64,000 nt of DNA. Source: Pseudomonas putida. GTDB taxonomy: Bacteria; Pseudomonadota; Gammaproteobacteria; Pseudomonadales; Pseudomonadaceae. The stretch is from the NCBI RefSeq assembly GCF_005080685.1, contig NZ_CP039371.1:2852001-2916000 (forward strand), written 5' to 3'. A program made the position numbers and the translations under genes. Below, piece after piece: positions 27,363 through 35,764 of this stretch. Numbering within the stretch: position 1 is the first letter of the stretch; every line of letters starts with the position of its first letter. The notes under the pieces were generated by a model. The model had not been told where the DNA came from. It saw only the letters and a list, made by a program, of their open reading frames with translations, and searched no databases.

Positions 27363-28643
27363 TCAGAAGTAGTAGGGGAATTTCAGGCTGAAGGAGAAGT
27401 CCGGCGAGTCCTCGGTGAGGCCGATGGACAGGTTGGGGACGATGGTCAGGTTGTCGGTGGCGGCGAAGGTCATGCCGATGTTGAAGTTGGCCGCGTTGTA
27501 GTCGCTGTTGGGCACCGATTGCCAGTCGCCGCCGTCGGGCTTGATCTTGCTCTTGCGGGCGAACTGATCCGACACCGAGAACGACATGCTCATCTTCTCG
27601 TTCAGGGCAAAGGCGATACCGGCACCGATCTGCCAGGAGTCGCCGATCTTCACGTCGCCCGGCACCTTGGTGTTGACCGTGGGGCTGATGTCGCTGAACG
27701 AGTCCTGCATGTTGTAGGTGTAGGAAAGGCTGCCGAACAGCACCGCTGGGTCGAAGGTCTTGACCAGCGACAGGCCCGGGGTGATCGACCAGACACCGTT
27801 GCCGGTGGGCAGGTCTTCGGGGACCGAGAGGTTGTCGTTGGTCGGGTCGTTGACCAGCTTGATGCCATACGGGTCCTTGCCGGTCGGTGCTTTTACCCGC
27901 AGCGTGACCACTGCATCGGGCAGGCTTTCGGACTCGTCGAGGAACTTGTACGCAACGCCGACGTTGACGTCACCAATGGTCGGGTCGCGGGTGACCGTGG
28001 CATCGGACGTGACCGGGCCGGCGCCACCGGCACCGCCGGAGGAGTAGGTCGACTCGCGGTAGACCACCGGCACGTTGATGTCGAACTGCCATCGCTGGTC
28101 GAGGTTGTAGCGGGCGGTGAGGTCCAGGGTCCAGTTGTCGGCCTTGATGCGGTCGAGGTTGATGTTGCCGAGGAAGATCGAGTCCAGGGCCAGGAAGCCG
28201 TTGAGCACCAGGGCGCGGGTGTCGTAGTGAGTATAGGTGAGCCCGGTCTCGACGCTGAACTTGCCGCCACCGAAGAAGCCGCTGGCTTCGTCATACAGGT
28301 TGGACACGCTCTGCGCGGGTTCGGAGTCGTCCTTGAGCGACTGGCCGTATGAACTGCCGGTGGTACCCGGGGCGCCTGCCGCGACGGACTGCCCCCCTTG
28401 AACGGTTTGGGCGGGGGATTTGGTCAGGCGCCGGGGCGCCGGGGCAGGGGGCGCCTCTTCGACCTGGCGCAGGCGCTGTTCGAGCACCATCAATGCATTC
28501 TGTTGCGCTTCATAGCGTGCCTTGAGCGCCATGAGTTCCTGTTTAAGAGCTTCGACCTGCGGGTCGCTCGCTGCATACAGCAAGCTGGCCGGCGCCAGGG
28601 TCGTCAAACAAACGACAGCTTTTAACGTCAAAGATCGGTGCAT
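27363..28643 (-). CDS. fapF: Outer-membrane amyloid exporter FapF
   Basis: A 426-residue outer-membrane pore that secretes the Fap amyloid subunits. It has a signal peptide (about 1-25), a coiled-coil plug region (about 28-62, [19 protein letters not shown]), a Pro/Ala linker, and a beta-barrel with alternating aromatic strands ending in the C-terminal FPYYF, the BAM recognition type of end. This order (coiled coil, linker, 12-strand barrel) is that of characterised FapF, which trimerises. It is the last gene of the fap operon. Confidence 0.95.
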   Translation of the reverse strand: MHRSLTLKAVVCLTTLAPASLLYAASDPQVEALKQELMALKARYEAQQNALMVLEQRLRQVEEAPPAPAPRRLTKSPAQTVQGGQSVAAGAPGTTGSSYGQSLKDDSEPAQSVSNLYDEASGFFGGGKFSVETGLTYTHYDTRALVLNGFLALDSIFLGNINLDRIKADNWTLDLTARYNLDQRWQFDINVPVVYRESTYSSGGAGGAGPVTSDATVTRDPTIGDVNVGVAYKFLDESESLPDAVVTLRVKAPTGKDPYGIKLVNDPTNDNLSVPEDLPTGNGVWSITPGLSLVKTFDPAVLFGSLSYTYNMQDSFSDISPTVNTKVPGDVKIGDSWQIGAGIAFALNEKMSMSFSVSDQFARKSKIKPDGGDWQSVPNSDYNAANFNIGMTFAATDNLTIVPNLSIGLTEDSPDFSFSLKFPYYF

Positions 28644-28688
28644 GGTTAACCGTCCCTTCCGACTGCATTTGATGAGACGAAGCGTAGA

Positions 28689-29459
28689 TCAGTATCCGAG
28701 AGTTCGAAGGCCTTTGAGCTGGTCCAGATTGCCGCTCACGGCACCGGCCGTCGACACGTTGTCGCGCAGCACGACATTGAGCGACGTGAAGTTCTTCACC
28801 TGGTTGCCGGCACCCAGCAATGTGGCGTTCTGCAGCAAGCCGCCCTGGGCGATCCGTTGCAGCGTGGCGCCCTGGTTATTGTTGGCGACGATGTTCATCT
28901 GTACGCCGCTGCTGGTGGAGGAAACGCTCATCGAGCCCGCGCCGTTGCTGGCGGACAATGTGGAGCCGGGTGTGAGGACCTGGCCTTTGGGCGTGGTCGA
29001 GGCCGAGCTGGTTGCCTGGTTGGCCTTGGTGACGTTGATGGCGACATCGTTGCTGGCAGCGTTGTTGTCACCGGCGGCGCGCACCACCTGCGTCACACCT
29101 GTGGTGGTGCCGAGACCGGCGCCGCCGGAAACGCTACCCGTGCCGGTGGCGACATTGCCGCTACCGGAAGACTGGCCGCTGGTGGGGGCTTTTTCATCGA
29201 TCATCGACACGTAGAATTGCGGCTTGATGGTGTTCTGCTGGATCTGCATGGTCGAGCTGACGCCAATCACCTCGCCCTTGGCGTTCTGCCAGGTGCTGGA
29301 CATGACCACGCCAAAACTGATGATGCGTCCGGGCATGACGAAGCGCCCGCGCAGGTTGGCCAGTTCCTGGTCCTTGAGCTCGATAGGCGCGAACGTCTGC
29401 GCCTGGGTTGGCAGGCTCGCCGCGAGGCAGGCCAGGGTCAGCCAGGTTGGAATCTTCAT
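28689..29459 (-). CDS. fapE: Fap amyloid-associated protein FapE
   Basis: A 256-residue exported protein: signal peptide MKIPTWLTLACLAASLPTQA, a short conserved head (IELKDQELANLRGRFVMPGR), then a long Ser/Gly/Thr/Asn-rich middle and a C-terminal part ending QLKGLRTLGY. FapE is a minor fibre component and is thought to help FapC export. The ATG was chosen for its GGGGAG site and signal peptide; a much longer frame running into fapD is a shadow. It lies between fapD and fapF. Confidence 0.92.
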   Translation of the reverse strand: MKIPTWLTLACLAASLPTQAQTFAPIELKDQELANLRGRFVMPGRIISFGVVMSSTWQNAKGEVIGVSSTMQIQQNTIKPQFYVSMIDEKAPTSGQSSGSGNVATGTGSVSGGAGLGTTTGVTQVVRAAGDNNAASNDVAINVTKANQATSSASTTPKGQVLTPGSTLSASNGAGSMSVSSTSSGVQMNIVANNNQGATLQRIAQGGLLQNATLLGAGNQVKNFTSLNVVLRDNVSTAGAVSGNLDQLKGLRTLGY

Positions 29460-29500
29460 GGGATGCTCCCCGAGCTTCTTGCCCATTGTTATAAGAGTCG

Positions 29501-30181
29501 TTAGAAGAAGTCGCTTTGGATGAAGCCGAAGTCCATCAGCTCCGCGTCCTGTACCGGCGTGAAGTTGTTGATGCGGTTCTTGGCGGTCAGCGGCATGGGT
29601 GGGTCGAGCAAGGCGTTGCCCTTGTCGTAGCCCTGGCCGATCACGGCGAAGATGATGCCGTTCCAGCCCTTGAGGAAGTCGTCGACCTTGTAGCGCTTGT
29701 GGCCCAGGACCGGGTCGCCGATGTACACCCAGCCCTTGTCGACCTTCTGCATCACCACGAAGTGCTTGTAGCCGCGGATGTCCATCAGCACTACCACCGG
29801 GATGCGCACGCTGGTCAGGGTGTCCGCTGCTACCCGATAGCCGCGGGCACGCATGCCCAGGCTTTCTACGTAGCGCTTCATGTCCAGCATGGAAAAGCCC
29901 TGGACCTTGACCAGTTCGGGGTCGGCATGGGCGAGCATGCCTTCGATGATCTGATGTTCGTCGACGTCCAGCCAGTAGGCCTGGCGCAGGATCGTCGCCA
30001 GTGCGGCGGCGCCGCAACTGAAGTCGGTTTTCTGTTGTACCAGGTCGGCGAACTTGCGTTCGCGGATGCTCTGGATCGGCTTGTAGATGACTGCGCCACC
30101 GGGAAGCACGGAAAGCGGCATCTGCGCCGCTTCGCCAACACTTGCCACACACAGCAAACATGCCAAGGCCAAAATGCGCAT
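29501..30181 (-). CDS. fapD: C39-family protease FapD
   Basis: A 226-residue exported cysteine peptidase of the C39 fold. The signal peptide ends near residue 19, the catalytic Cys56 is in KTDFSCGAAALATIL, His140 in GYKHFVVMQ and Asp156 in IGDPVLGHKRY. FapD is needed for Fap maturation or secretion in the periplasm, although its exact substrate cut is still under study. GAGAGG stands before the ATG. The terminator-like hairpin between fapC and this gene should lower its expression relative to the fibre subunits. Confidence 0.94.
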   Translation of the reverse strand: MRILALACLLCVASVGEAAQMPLSVLPGGAVIYKPIQSIRERKFADLVQQKTDFSCGAAALATILRQAYWLDVDEHQIIEGMLAHADPELVKVQGFSMLDMKRYVESLGMRARGYRVAADTLTSVRIPVVVLMDIRGYKHFVVMQKVDKGWVYIGDPVLGHKRYKVDDFLKGWNGIIFAVIGQGYDKGNALLDPPMPLTAKNRINNFTPVQDAELMDFGFIQSDFF

Positions 30182-30198
30182 GTCGAACGCCTCTCGTG

Positions 30199-30221
30199 GA
30201 AAAGGCCCCCGAAGGGGGCCT
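30199..30221 (-). terminator. Intraoperonic terminator/attenuator between fapC and fapD
   Basis: On the minus strand AGGCCCCC, loop TTC, GGGGGCCT forms a perfect 8-bp GC-rich stem followed at once by TTTT. It lies 14 bases past the fapC stop and about 20 before fapD. This is a classic intrinsic terminator shape inside the operon and would give partial read-through to fapDEF. Confidence 0.8.
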
Positions 30222-30235
30222 CTGCTACACAGTGG

Positions 30236-31585
30236 TTAGAACGAGACGTTGGAGATGGCCAGCGAGTTGCTCTGCTGGTTGCCCACGCCCGCTGCCACGT
30301 TGACACCGAGGTTGCCACTGCCGCCATTGACCGAACCGCTCAGGGTTGCGATGTTGGTTACAGGGTTGGCCCAGCCGGTTGGAGTCAGAACCTGGAACGA
30401 CACGGTGTTGCTCAGGTCGTAGGAGCTGCTCTCGCTGTAGCTCTTCACGACGTCCTTGTGCGACTCGGAGTTGCCACCTTTCTCTTTCTCGAATTCCGAA
30501 GTGCCCGACTTGTTGAAGTTGGACTCGTAGGCTTTCTCGAAGGAAGAGTCGTACGTGTTGCCTTTCTCGCTGTTCTTGACGACATCAACGTTCGCGGTCA
30601 GCTCGCCACTGACGGTGTCGGTTGTGCTGCCATCGCGGCGGCCACCCTCCCAGCTATGAGTCTTGGAGGCCTCGAAATTGGCACCCACTTCCAGGCCAAA
30701 GGTGGAGTTGCTGGTGGCGGTGGATTCCTTGTGTTTGGTGACGGTCAGGTCCGAATCGGCATGGCCCGTGACGCCCCAGCTGCTGCTGCCACTGGCGAAC
30801 TTGTTCCAGGACGAGGTCTTGTCGACGTGCAGTTCCGAATCCTTGTTACGCTCGCTGGAACCGGTATAACGAGTGGTGTAAGTCAGCGTATCCACCCGAT
30901 AGGTACGGTCGGCGCGGTTGTTCACCTCCAGGCCTGGGCCGCTTTGACTGGCCGACGCGGTGGCTACCGCATTGCCGATGTCGGCACCGGCGTTGGCGAT
31001 GGCCATGGTGTTTTTCTGCTGGTTCAGGTCGCCGCCAGCGATGTTGATGCCCATGTTGCCGCTACCGGTGTTACCCGAACCGCTCATCACTGCAGCGGCC
31101 TGGGAGCCGTAGTTGTTTACCTTGTTGTTGTTGCTGGTCTGAACGACCGAGGCGGTGGCAGTGGCAGTACCGAACACGAAGCTGTTGTCCAGGCTCGACT
31201 CGGCTGCAGCGTTGGCGATGGCGGCGGCGTTGTCCTGCTGGTTGCCAGAGCCTGCCGCCACGTTGACACCCACGTTGCCGCTGGTACCGGTGGCCGAGTT
31301 GCTCATCTCGGCACCGTTGAGGGTGCCTTCGTTGAGGATCTTGTTGTCCGAGCTGTCCTGGTCATCAATGGCATTGGCGGTCGCCGAGATGTAGATCACG
31401 GTCGGATCGTCGTTGCCGTTGTTGCCTCCGTTGTGACCGCCGTTATGGCCTCCATTGTGACCACCGTTGTGACCGCCGTTATGGCCACCGTTGTGGCCGT
31501 TATTGTTGTTGGCGGCTTGTACAGCAACAGCCATGACCGCAGCAATTGCGAAAACCAGAGGCTTGAGTGCCATCGAGGGTTTCAT
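30236..31585 (-). CDS. fapC: Major functional amyloid subunit FapC
   Basis: A 449-residue exported subunit: signal peptide ending near residue 24, six tandem HNGG tetrapeptides (31-54), then imperfect amyloid repeats of the form SGNVGVNVAAGSGNQQDNA (about 102-130), SGNMGINIAGGDLNQQKNT (about 167-195) and a last one SGNLGVNVAAGVGNQQSNS at the C-terminus. A long Ser/Thr/Lys-rich linker of about 220 residues separates repeats two and three. The fibril core forms from the repeats outside the cell. The protein ends LAISNVSF; I see no Cys at all, so the C-terminal CxxC seen in some Fap subunits is absent. Confidence 0.95.
   Translation of the reverse strand: MKPSMALKPLVFAIAAVMAVAVQAANNNNGHNGGHNGGHNGGHNGGHNGGHNGGNNGNDDPTVIYISATANAIDDQDSSDNKILNEGTLNGAEMSNSATGTSGNVGVNVAAGSGNQQDNAAAIANAAAESSLDNSFVFGTATATASVVQTSNNNKVNNYGSQAAAVMSGSGNTGSGNMGINIAGGDLNQQKNTMAIANAGADIGNAVATASASQSGPGLEVNNRADRTYRVDTLTYTTRYTGSSERNKDSELHVDKTSSWNKFASGSSSWGVTGHADSDLTVTKHKESTATSNSTFGLEVGANFEASKTHSWEGGRRDGSTTDTVSGELTANVDVVKNSEKGNTYDSSFEKAYESNFNKSGTSEFEKEKGGNSESHKDVVKSYSESSSYDLSNTVSFQVLTPTGWANPVTNIATLSGSVNGGSGNLGVNVAAGVGNQQSNSLAISNVSF
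31424..31495 (-). repeat. Six tandem 12-bp repeats encoding HNGG
   Basis: The 5' part of fapC has six in-frame 12-bp units, each coding His-Asn-Gly-Gly, with only third-base changes between units. Slippage could change unit number between strains. The His-rich run sits right after the signal peptide and might bind metals. Confidence 0.85.
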
Positions 31586-31638
31586 GGTGATTCTCCGTAC
31601 GTTGTTTTAGGTTAAGTGTTGTCTTTACCTGTTTTGGG

Positions 31639-32211
31639 TCAGTCCGCGACCCGGACGCTGAGGGTATTGGCAGTTCGGTTTCCTACCCCGGCGCTCTGAT
31701 TCACCTGGATGACCCCACGGCTACCGGTGAAGGCCCGGTCGCTGGTGGTGACCTGGCGATAGCCGGGTACGGATCCAGGTGATTCGGAGTTGTTGACCAG
31801 CGCCACGTTCTGCTGCAAGAGGACGCTGTCGTCGATACTTTGTGGCTGCGAGCCGATGCTGATGCGCAGCGCGTTGGCTTGCTGGGTGTTGGCCCCGGCG
31901 CTCTGGTTCACGCCCAGGGCGCCGCTGCCGTGGCTGAAGGCATCGCCATTGATCTGCGAGCGGGTATCGCGTGCAGGGTCGGCCACGGTGTTCAGGCTCT
32001 GGCGGATCTGGACGTTGGCGCTGGCGCCTGGGCCCACTGCAAAGGCGCGGGCGTTGGCCTGTTGCTGTTGGTCGCCGGCAGCCTGGTTGACTGCCATGTT
32101 GCCCTGGTAGCGGCTGGCTGAGCTGTCGATGACAGCGGTGTCCACCACGGGAGATTGGGCGAAGGCCGAGGTGCTGCAGCACACGGCCAGGATCAGCAGT
32201 GAGCGCCTCAT
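31639..32211 (-). CDS. fapB: Minor amyloid subunit (nucleator) FapB
   Basis: A 190-residue exported protein with signal peptide MRRSLLILAVCCSTSAFA and three imperfect amyloid repeats with the GxxxVNQxAGxxxQxANxxxI pattern (YQGNMAVNQAAGDQQQQANA, GALGVNQSAGANTQQANALR, VIQVNQSAGVGNRTANTLSV). This is the FapB/FapC repeat with a short spacer, fitting FapB, which nucleates FapC fibres. It starts one base after the fapA stop; GGGAGG inside the end of fapA serves as ribosome site, so translation is coupled. Confidence 0.92.
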   Translation of the reverse strand: MRRSLLILAVCCSTSAFAQSPVVDTAVIDSSASRYQGNMAVNQAAGDQQQQANARAFAVGPGASANVQIRQSLNTVADPARDTRSQINGDAFSHGSGALGVNQSAGANTQQANALRISIGSQPQSIDDSVLLQQNVALVNNSESPGSVPGYRQVTTSDRAFTGSRGVIQVNQSAGVGNRTANTLSVRVAD

Positions 32212-32212
32212 G

Positions 32213-32650
32213 TCATTTGCCTCCCGTGAGGATGTTCAGGGCGCCCATGCCGCGCTGGACACTCGAGTTGACCATGTTGGAGATCCCATTGCCGCCACCG
32301 CCGGAGCGACCACCGGCCATGTTCGGTAGCTGCTGCGGGTTGCCCACCTGAGCGTTGATGTTGTTGGTCTGCTGGGTGACCAATGCGGAGATGCCGGCGC
32401 CACTGCTGATGCTGGCGAAATCGCCGTCGCTCAGTTCATTGGTCTGCTTGAGCACCTGTGCGGAAGGGTTGGCGTTGGCAGTGGTCGGGTAGGGGTCGGG
32501 GACCAGTGGCGGGCGCGTGGCGTTGCGCGGTTGCACATCGCGAGTGATGACAATGATGCCGTTTTCCGCCTGGGCCGGCAGGCTGAGGCTGGCGCCGATT
32601 GTGCAACCGATCAGTAGGAGGCTGTAGAAGCCTTTGTCGAAATTCCCCAC
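32213..32650 (-). CDS. fapA: Fap system protein FapA
   Basis: A 145-residue exported protein, first gene of fapABCDEF. The start codon is GTG, preceded by AAGGAA at eight bases; the encoded N-terminus MGNFDKGFYSLLLIGCTIGA is a signal peptide ending near AQA. The mature part is Asn/Gln/Gly-rich with QTNELSDGDFASISSG and VTQQTNNINAQVG. FapA is thought to act as chaperone or regulator of FapB/FapC ratio in the periplasm. A regulatory region of 300 bp lies upstream. Confidence 0.9.
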   Translation of the reverse strand: MGNFDKGFYSLLLIGCTIGASLSLPAQAENGIIVITRDVQPRNATRPPLVPDPYPTTANANPSAQVLKQTNELSDGDFASISSGAGISALVTQQTNNINAQVGNPQQLPNMAGGRSGGGGNGISNMVNSSVQRGMGALNILTGGK

Positions 32651-32783
32651 GATGGCAATTCCTTCTTGTGTGCGCTGGTCCCGTTCAGCATTGCGATGGG
32701 CTAGAGCAGAAGGTGTGCCGGTTTTGCTTAGTTGAAGATATTCAACGGGTTAGTGATATTTCCTAGAGTGGGCGAGTAGTTCG

Positions 32784-32803
32784 TTGTATCAGGGGTGATA
32801 CAA
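32784..32803. promoter_or_regulatory. Interrupted palindrome upstream of fapA
   Basis: TTGTATCA-GGGG-TGATACAA is a perfect 8-bp inverted repeat with a 4-base spacer, 134 bp before the fapA start. Size and symmetry suit a dimeric regulator. The protein is unknown. Confidence 0.55.
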
Positions 32804-32812
32804 ATTATTCGC

Positions 32813-32858
32813 CCAATCACCCTTCGGCCCAGCAATCACGTCGTTTGAGGGTGATTGG
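32813..32858. repeat. Nested inverted repeat upstream of fapA
   Basis: CCAATCACCCT and AGGGTGATTGG form a perfect 11-bp stem with a 24-base loop. The flanks add a second, overlapping pairing (CACCCTTCGGCC with GGCCGAGGGTG, one base bulged). It may be a regulatory DNA site or the terminator of the region. Confidence 0.5.
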
Positions 32859-32950
32859 CCGAGGGTGTTTCACGAATTTTTCACTGCCCCCGAAACTGGT
32901 GCAAAGCCCGCAGATACGGGGGCTGGGTCCCCACTACGTGTTGCGCCGGG

Positions 32951-33502
32951 TTAACACTCGACAGGGCAATCGGGGCGTTTTCCCCCCAGTAACTGCTGCA
33001 CCGCCGCCAATGCAGCGCTCTCGCGCGCTGGCCAATCACCCCCGATGATCTGCACAGGTTGCTGATGGCGCCGCAACCAGGCCAGGCTGTCGTCGAAGAA
33101 CAGCTGGCGTTCACGCAGCTCCGGCTGGCTGCGTTGACCATCGGCGACCCAGCCCACGCCTTGCGGGCTAAGCACCAGGTGCAGGTCGTAATGACGAGCC
33201 AGCAGCGCCTGCTCCAGCCATGCCGGGCAGTCGTCGAACAGTGCCTGGCTCCAGAGCATGTTACTGAGCAGGTGGGTGTCGAGGATCAGCAGTTCTGGGG
33301 TCTGTTCGCGGGCGTGATCTTCCCAGGCCAGTTGCCCGCGTGCGATGACAGGAATATCGGCGTAGCAGGTATCGCGGCGCTCCTGCTCGATGAAGTGGCG
33401 CACGTACTCGGCCACCACCACGCCGCCAAAATGCGCCTGGATCACGCCGCTCAGCCAGCTCTTGCCGCTGGATTCCGGCCCGCACAGCACCAGTACCTTC
33501 AT
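32951..33502 (-). CDS. NadR-like nicotinamide riboside kinase / AAA ATPase
   Basis: A 183-residue P-loop protein starting MKVLVLCGPESSGKSWL, with Walker A GPESSGKS at residues 8-15 and the NadR-type VVVAEYVRHFIEQ and LILDTHLLSNML motifs. It matches the kinase domain of NadR and lacks the adenylyltransferase and HTH parts. It should phosphorylate nicotinamide riboside to NMN. Its ATG overlaps the pnuC stop (ATGA), indicating coupling with the transporter. A longer frame upstream is the out-of-phase pnuC shadow. Confidence 0.88.
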   Translation of the reverse strand: MKVLVLCGPESSGKSWLSGVIQAHFGGVVVAEYVRHFIEQERRDTCYADIPVIARGQLAWEDHAREQTPELLILDTHLLSNMLWSQALFDDCPAWLEQALLARHYDLHLVLSPQGVGWVADGQRSQPELRERQLFFDDSLAWLRRHQQPVQIIGGDWPARESAALAAVQQLLGGKRPDCPVEC

Positions 33503-34065
33503 GCCTGCACCAACGCCGGATCGCGGCGCCATTCCAGCCAGCCGCGCACGGCAATGACCGTGAGTACGGCGAAGAATCCGGCGGTGAAATACATCTGCTG
33601 ATGCAGGTACTGGCCGACATAGGCGATGTCCACCACCACCCACAGCGGCCAGCATTGCAGGCGCTTCTGCGCCATCCACAGTTGCGCCACCAGGCTGAAG
33701 CCGGTCAAGGTTGCGTCCAGCCAGGGCAGGGCGGCATCGGTCCAGGTGGCCATGCTCGCCCCCAGCGCCAGGCTCATCAGCACGCCTGCGGCGAGCCCGG
33801 CGAGCAACGTCGACCTACCCAGGCGCGATACCCGGCGGGCATCCTCGACCCGGTCCGGGCGTTTCCATTGCCACCAGCCGTACAGCGTCAGCACGGCATA
33901 CGCCAGTTGCAGGAGCATGCCCGAATACAGCTTCACCTCGAAGAACAGCCAGCCATAGATCAACACCATGACCAGGCCGATTGGCCAGCACCAGGCGTTT
34001 TGTTTGACGGTGAGCCAGACGGCGGTCACGCCGAGGACGGCGGCGATGAGTTCGAGGCCGGACAT
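33499..34065 (-). CDS. pnuC: Nicotinamide riboside transporter PnuC
   Basis: A 188-residue membrane protein with six to seven hydrophobic segments. The family marks are the N-terminal ELIAAVLGVTAVWLTVKQN, the WPIGLVMVLIYGWLFFEVKL segment and the C-terminal QCWPLWVVVDIAYVGQYL with its conserved aromatic residues. PnuC lets nicotinamide riboside diffuse across the inner membrane; phosphorylation by the kinase encoded next traps it. GAGGAGCG precedes the ATG. Confidence 0.93.
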   Translation of the reverse strand: MSGLELIAAVLGVTAVWLTVKQNAWCWPIGLVMVLIYGWLFFEVKLYSGMLLQLAYAVLTLYGWWQWKRPDRVEDARRVSRLGRSTLLAGLAAGVLMSLALGASMATWTDAALPWLDATLTGFSLVAQLWMAQKRLQCWPLWVVVDIAYVGQYLHQQMYFTAGFFAVLTVIAVRGWLEWRRDPALVQA

Positions 34066-34295
34066 CGGCGCTCCTCAGCACAGTGAAAGAGGGGCGCGAT
34101 TGTAGCCCGGTAGCCAAGACAGGAACAGGTAATTGTTTATCAAACTGGAAATGCTGCGAGTGCGATCAGTACAGCGCTGCCTGGGCCGTTTCAATACTTG
34201 AAAAACTAGCATTTTTACCAGTTGTAATGAACGCTCAGTGCCATAGCCTCGGAGTGGTAAGTCGATCTATCAATTTGACACTTTGAGGTGATGCT

Positions 34296-35576
34296 ATGAA
34301 CGCATTGTCGGGCAAATTATTACCTGTGTTTTGTATTTTGCTAGTTACCTATAGTGGTGCAGTGGGTGCCGAAAGTTGTGAGGCAGTCGTACGTAAACTG
34401 GATACCTGGTACAACAGCACCCCCGATGGCTGTGGTTCCGACCCCGCGGTGGACTGCTCGGGCATCATGTTAAGAGCAACTCACCGGGCGCCCAAGGGAG
34501 AGTATGACGTGTGGAATCCAAGCCCACAGTCTGAAAAGTCCGGAGGGGTTTCTGTTTCCTGGATGCGGAGCGATAAAATTGGCTATGAAGACCCCGGTTT
34601 GAAAGCCAATAACGGCATTCTTTTTACGCCCCGGCAGTTTGTAGCCGCTCCACAGAAGAAACTTGATGTGTATTGTGCATTTCCGATTGACGCCTGGACC
34701 GATCACCGTGATCAGCGCGGTTGCGGTGACTATTCAGGTTCGAAGCGGGTTGAACAAAGTTGCCAGAGTCTGGGCATCGACGATTTGACGGGTTGGAAGG
34801 ATCAGTACGCGGCGTTGGGGGGGAGCGCCAACCGGCAGGACCGGCATAGACGCCAATGCGCCTTTAGCATGACTGGCGGGATACCACGCACGGCGCGGCG
34901 AGATGCATTCAAACAGTTCATCGCTGCGCGTCAGTCCATCGCCGAGACGCGGGAAGGCCGGGAGGTCCAGACCGAACTTCGGGTCGTCGCTTGGAAGAAA
35001 AACGAAGATGTGCCGATTGCCGCTTTCTTCTACAGCAATCGTGAGGGTAAGGGCGATGCGATGAAGAATCAGTTCGACTACTACCAGCGTACGGGCCGGT
35101 GGGTTCCGGTCGTGAAAATGGACTTTCCCGCGAATGCCCAACGTAAAACGCGGTTTTCCTGTGACGCCACGGCTCAGCACCGCGATCTTCCTCGCCCATT
35201 CGATGAGTCCGTCCGTTCTTGCCCCTCCTATATTGAAAAAGCAGAGTGGGTCAAGCGTGACGATCCATATCTCGGTCGAGGTACCTGGAGTCTGTCCGTC
35301 ACGCCTACAGCGTGCGGACGCAGGGTGAGCAAGAGCGAGACCGAGGCGATGTACGGTGAACTGGTGCGCAAGTATGCCAATGATCCGCGTTGGAGCGGCG
35401 CCAACTACGGCGGCGGGATGCGCCGCCAGTTGGTTTGTCATTTGGCGATGTTCGACAAGGGGCGCCCCGTGCGTGATAAAACCGTCTATAACCTTGAGCC
35501 GGTGCGTCGCGACGTAACGCACCAGCAATCGTTATCTGATGGTTGCAATCCCCACCCAGCGGTCCGTTATCCCTAG
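34296..35576 (+). CDS. Secreted halovibrin-like / DUF2599 protein
   Basis: A 426-residue exported protein: signal peptide about 1-25 (MNALSGKLLPVFCILLVTYS...), then a Cys-rich domain with GGVSVSWMRSD, GILFTPRQF and CAFPIDAWTDHRDQRGCG, a pattern I associate with Vibrio halovibrin (HvnA-type NAD glycohydrolase), and a C-terminal DUF2599 module (about 318-422: GTWSLSVTPTA, MYGELVRKYANDPRW, YNLEPVRRDV, GCNP). GAGGTG precedes the ATG. The TAG stop falls on the first bases of a MITE-like element. It is paralogous to the convergent gene beyond that element. Enzyme activity is inferred from memory of the family. Confidence 0.75.
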   Translation: MNALSGKLLPVFCILLVTYSGAVGAESCEAVVRKLDTWYNSTPDGCGSDPAVDCSGIMLRATHRAPKGEYDVWNPSPQSEKSGGVSVSWMRSDKIGYEDPGLKANNGILFTPRQFVAAPQKKLDVYCAFPIDAWTDHRDQRGCGDYSGSKRVEQSCQSLGIDDLTGWKDQYAALGGSANRQDRHRRQCAFSMTGGIPRTARRDAFKQFIAARQSIAETREGREVQTELRVVAWKKNEDVPIAAFFYSNREGKGDAMKNQFDYYQRTGRWVPVVKMDFPANAQRKTRFSCDATAQHRDLPRPFDESVRSCPSYIEKAEWVKRDDPYLGRGTWSLSVTPTACGRRVSKSETEAMYGELVRKYANDPRWSGANYGGGMRRQLVCHLAMFDKGRPVRDKTVYNLEPVRRDVTHQQSLSDGCNPHPAVRYP

Positions 35577-35717
35577 GCTCTGTATGAAAAGTCTTGAGAC
35601 GAAGGTCAGGCAAGGCGAACACAGCCGAGGAAGCGGAGTTTACGGGTTGTAAATGAGCATTCCGAGGCTGTTTTCAACGCAGCATCACCGAGTATCAAGG
35701 CTTTTCGAACAGAGCCT
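35575..35717. mobile_element. MITE-like element with 17-bp terminal inverted repeats
   Basis: A 143-bp segment with ends AGGCTCTGTATGAAAAG and CTTTTCGAACAGAGCCT, which match at 15 of 17 positions when one is reversed. It codes for nothing. TA stands on both outer sides (if ends are taken from GGCTCTG), fitting a TA target duplication. It sits between two convergent paralogous genes and overlaps the stop codon of the first. Ends resemble those of IS5/IS630-type elements, but no parent transposase is in the window. Confidence 0.75.
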
Positions 35718-35764
35718 AAGACGCTTTCGGCAGTATCTGAGCAGGGTCGGCTAGTCCATCCTGC

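Larger units (their letters stand above)
32651..32950. promoter_or_regulatory. fap operon promoter region
   Basis: This 300-bp AT-richer gap lies before fapA; the minus-strand NadR-like gene ends on its far side. It holds a 20-bp interrupted palindrome and a larger nested inverted repeat, listed apart. I could not place a sigma-54 or sigma-70 promoter with confidence by eye. Regulators of the FleQ or VpsR class are candidates. Confidence 0.5.

Noticed and set aside
31424..31495. Regular short repeats, considered as CRISPR
   Set aside because: The 12-bp units are contiguous, in frame and code for HNGG in FapC; there are no spacers.
29516..31615. 699-residue open frame on the plus strand
   Set aside because: It lies opposite fapC and fapD, whose families are certain; the repeated Val/Gly text is a mirror of amyloid repeats.
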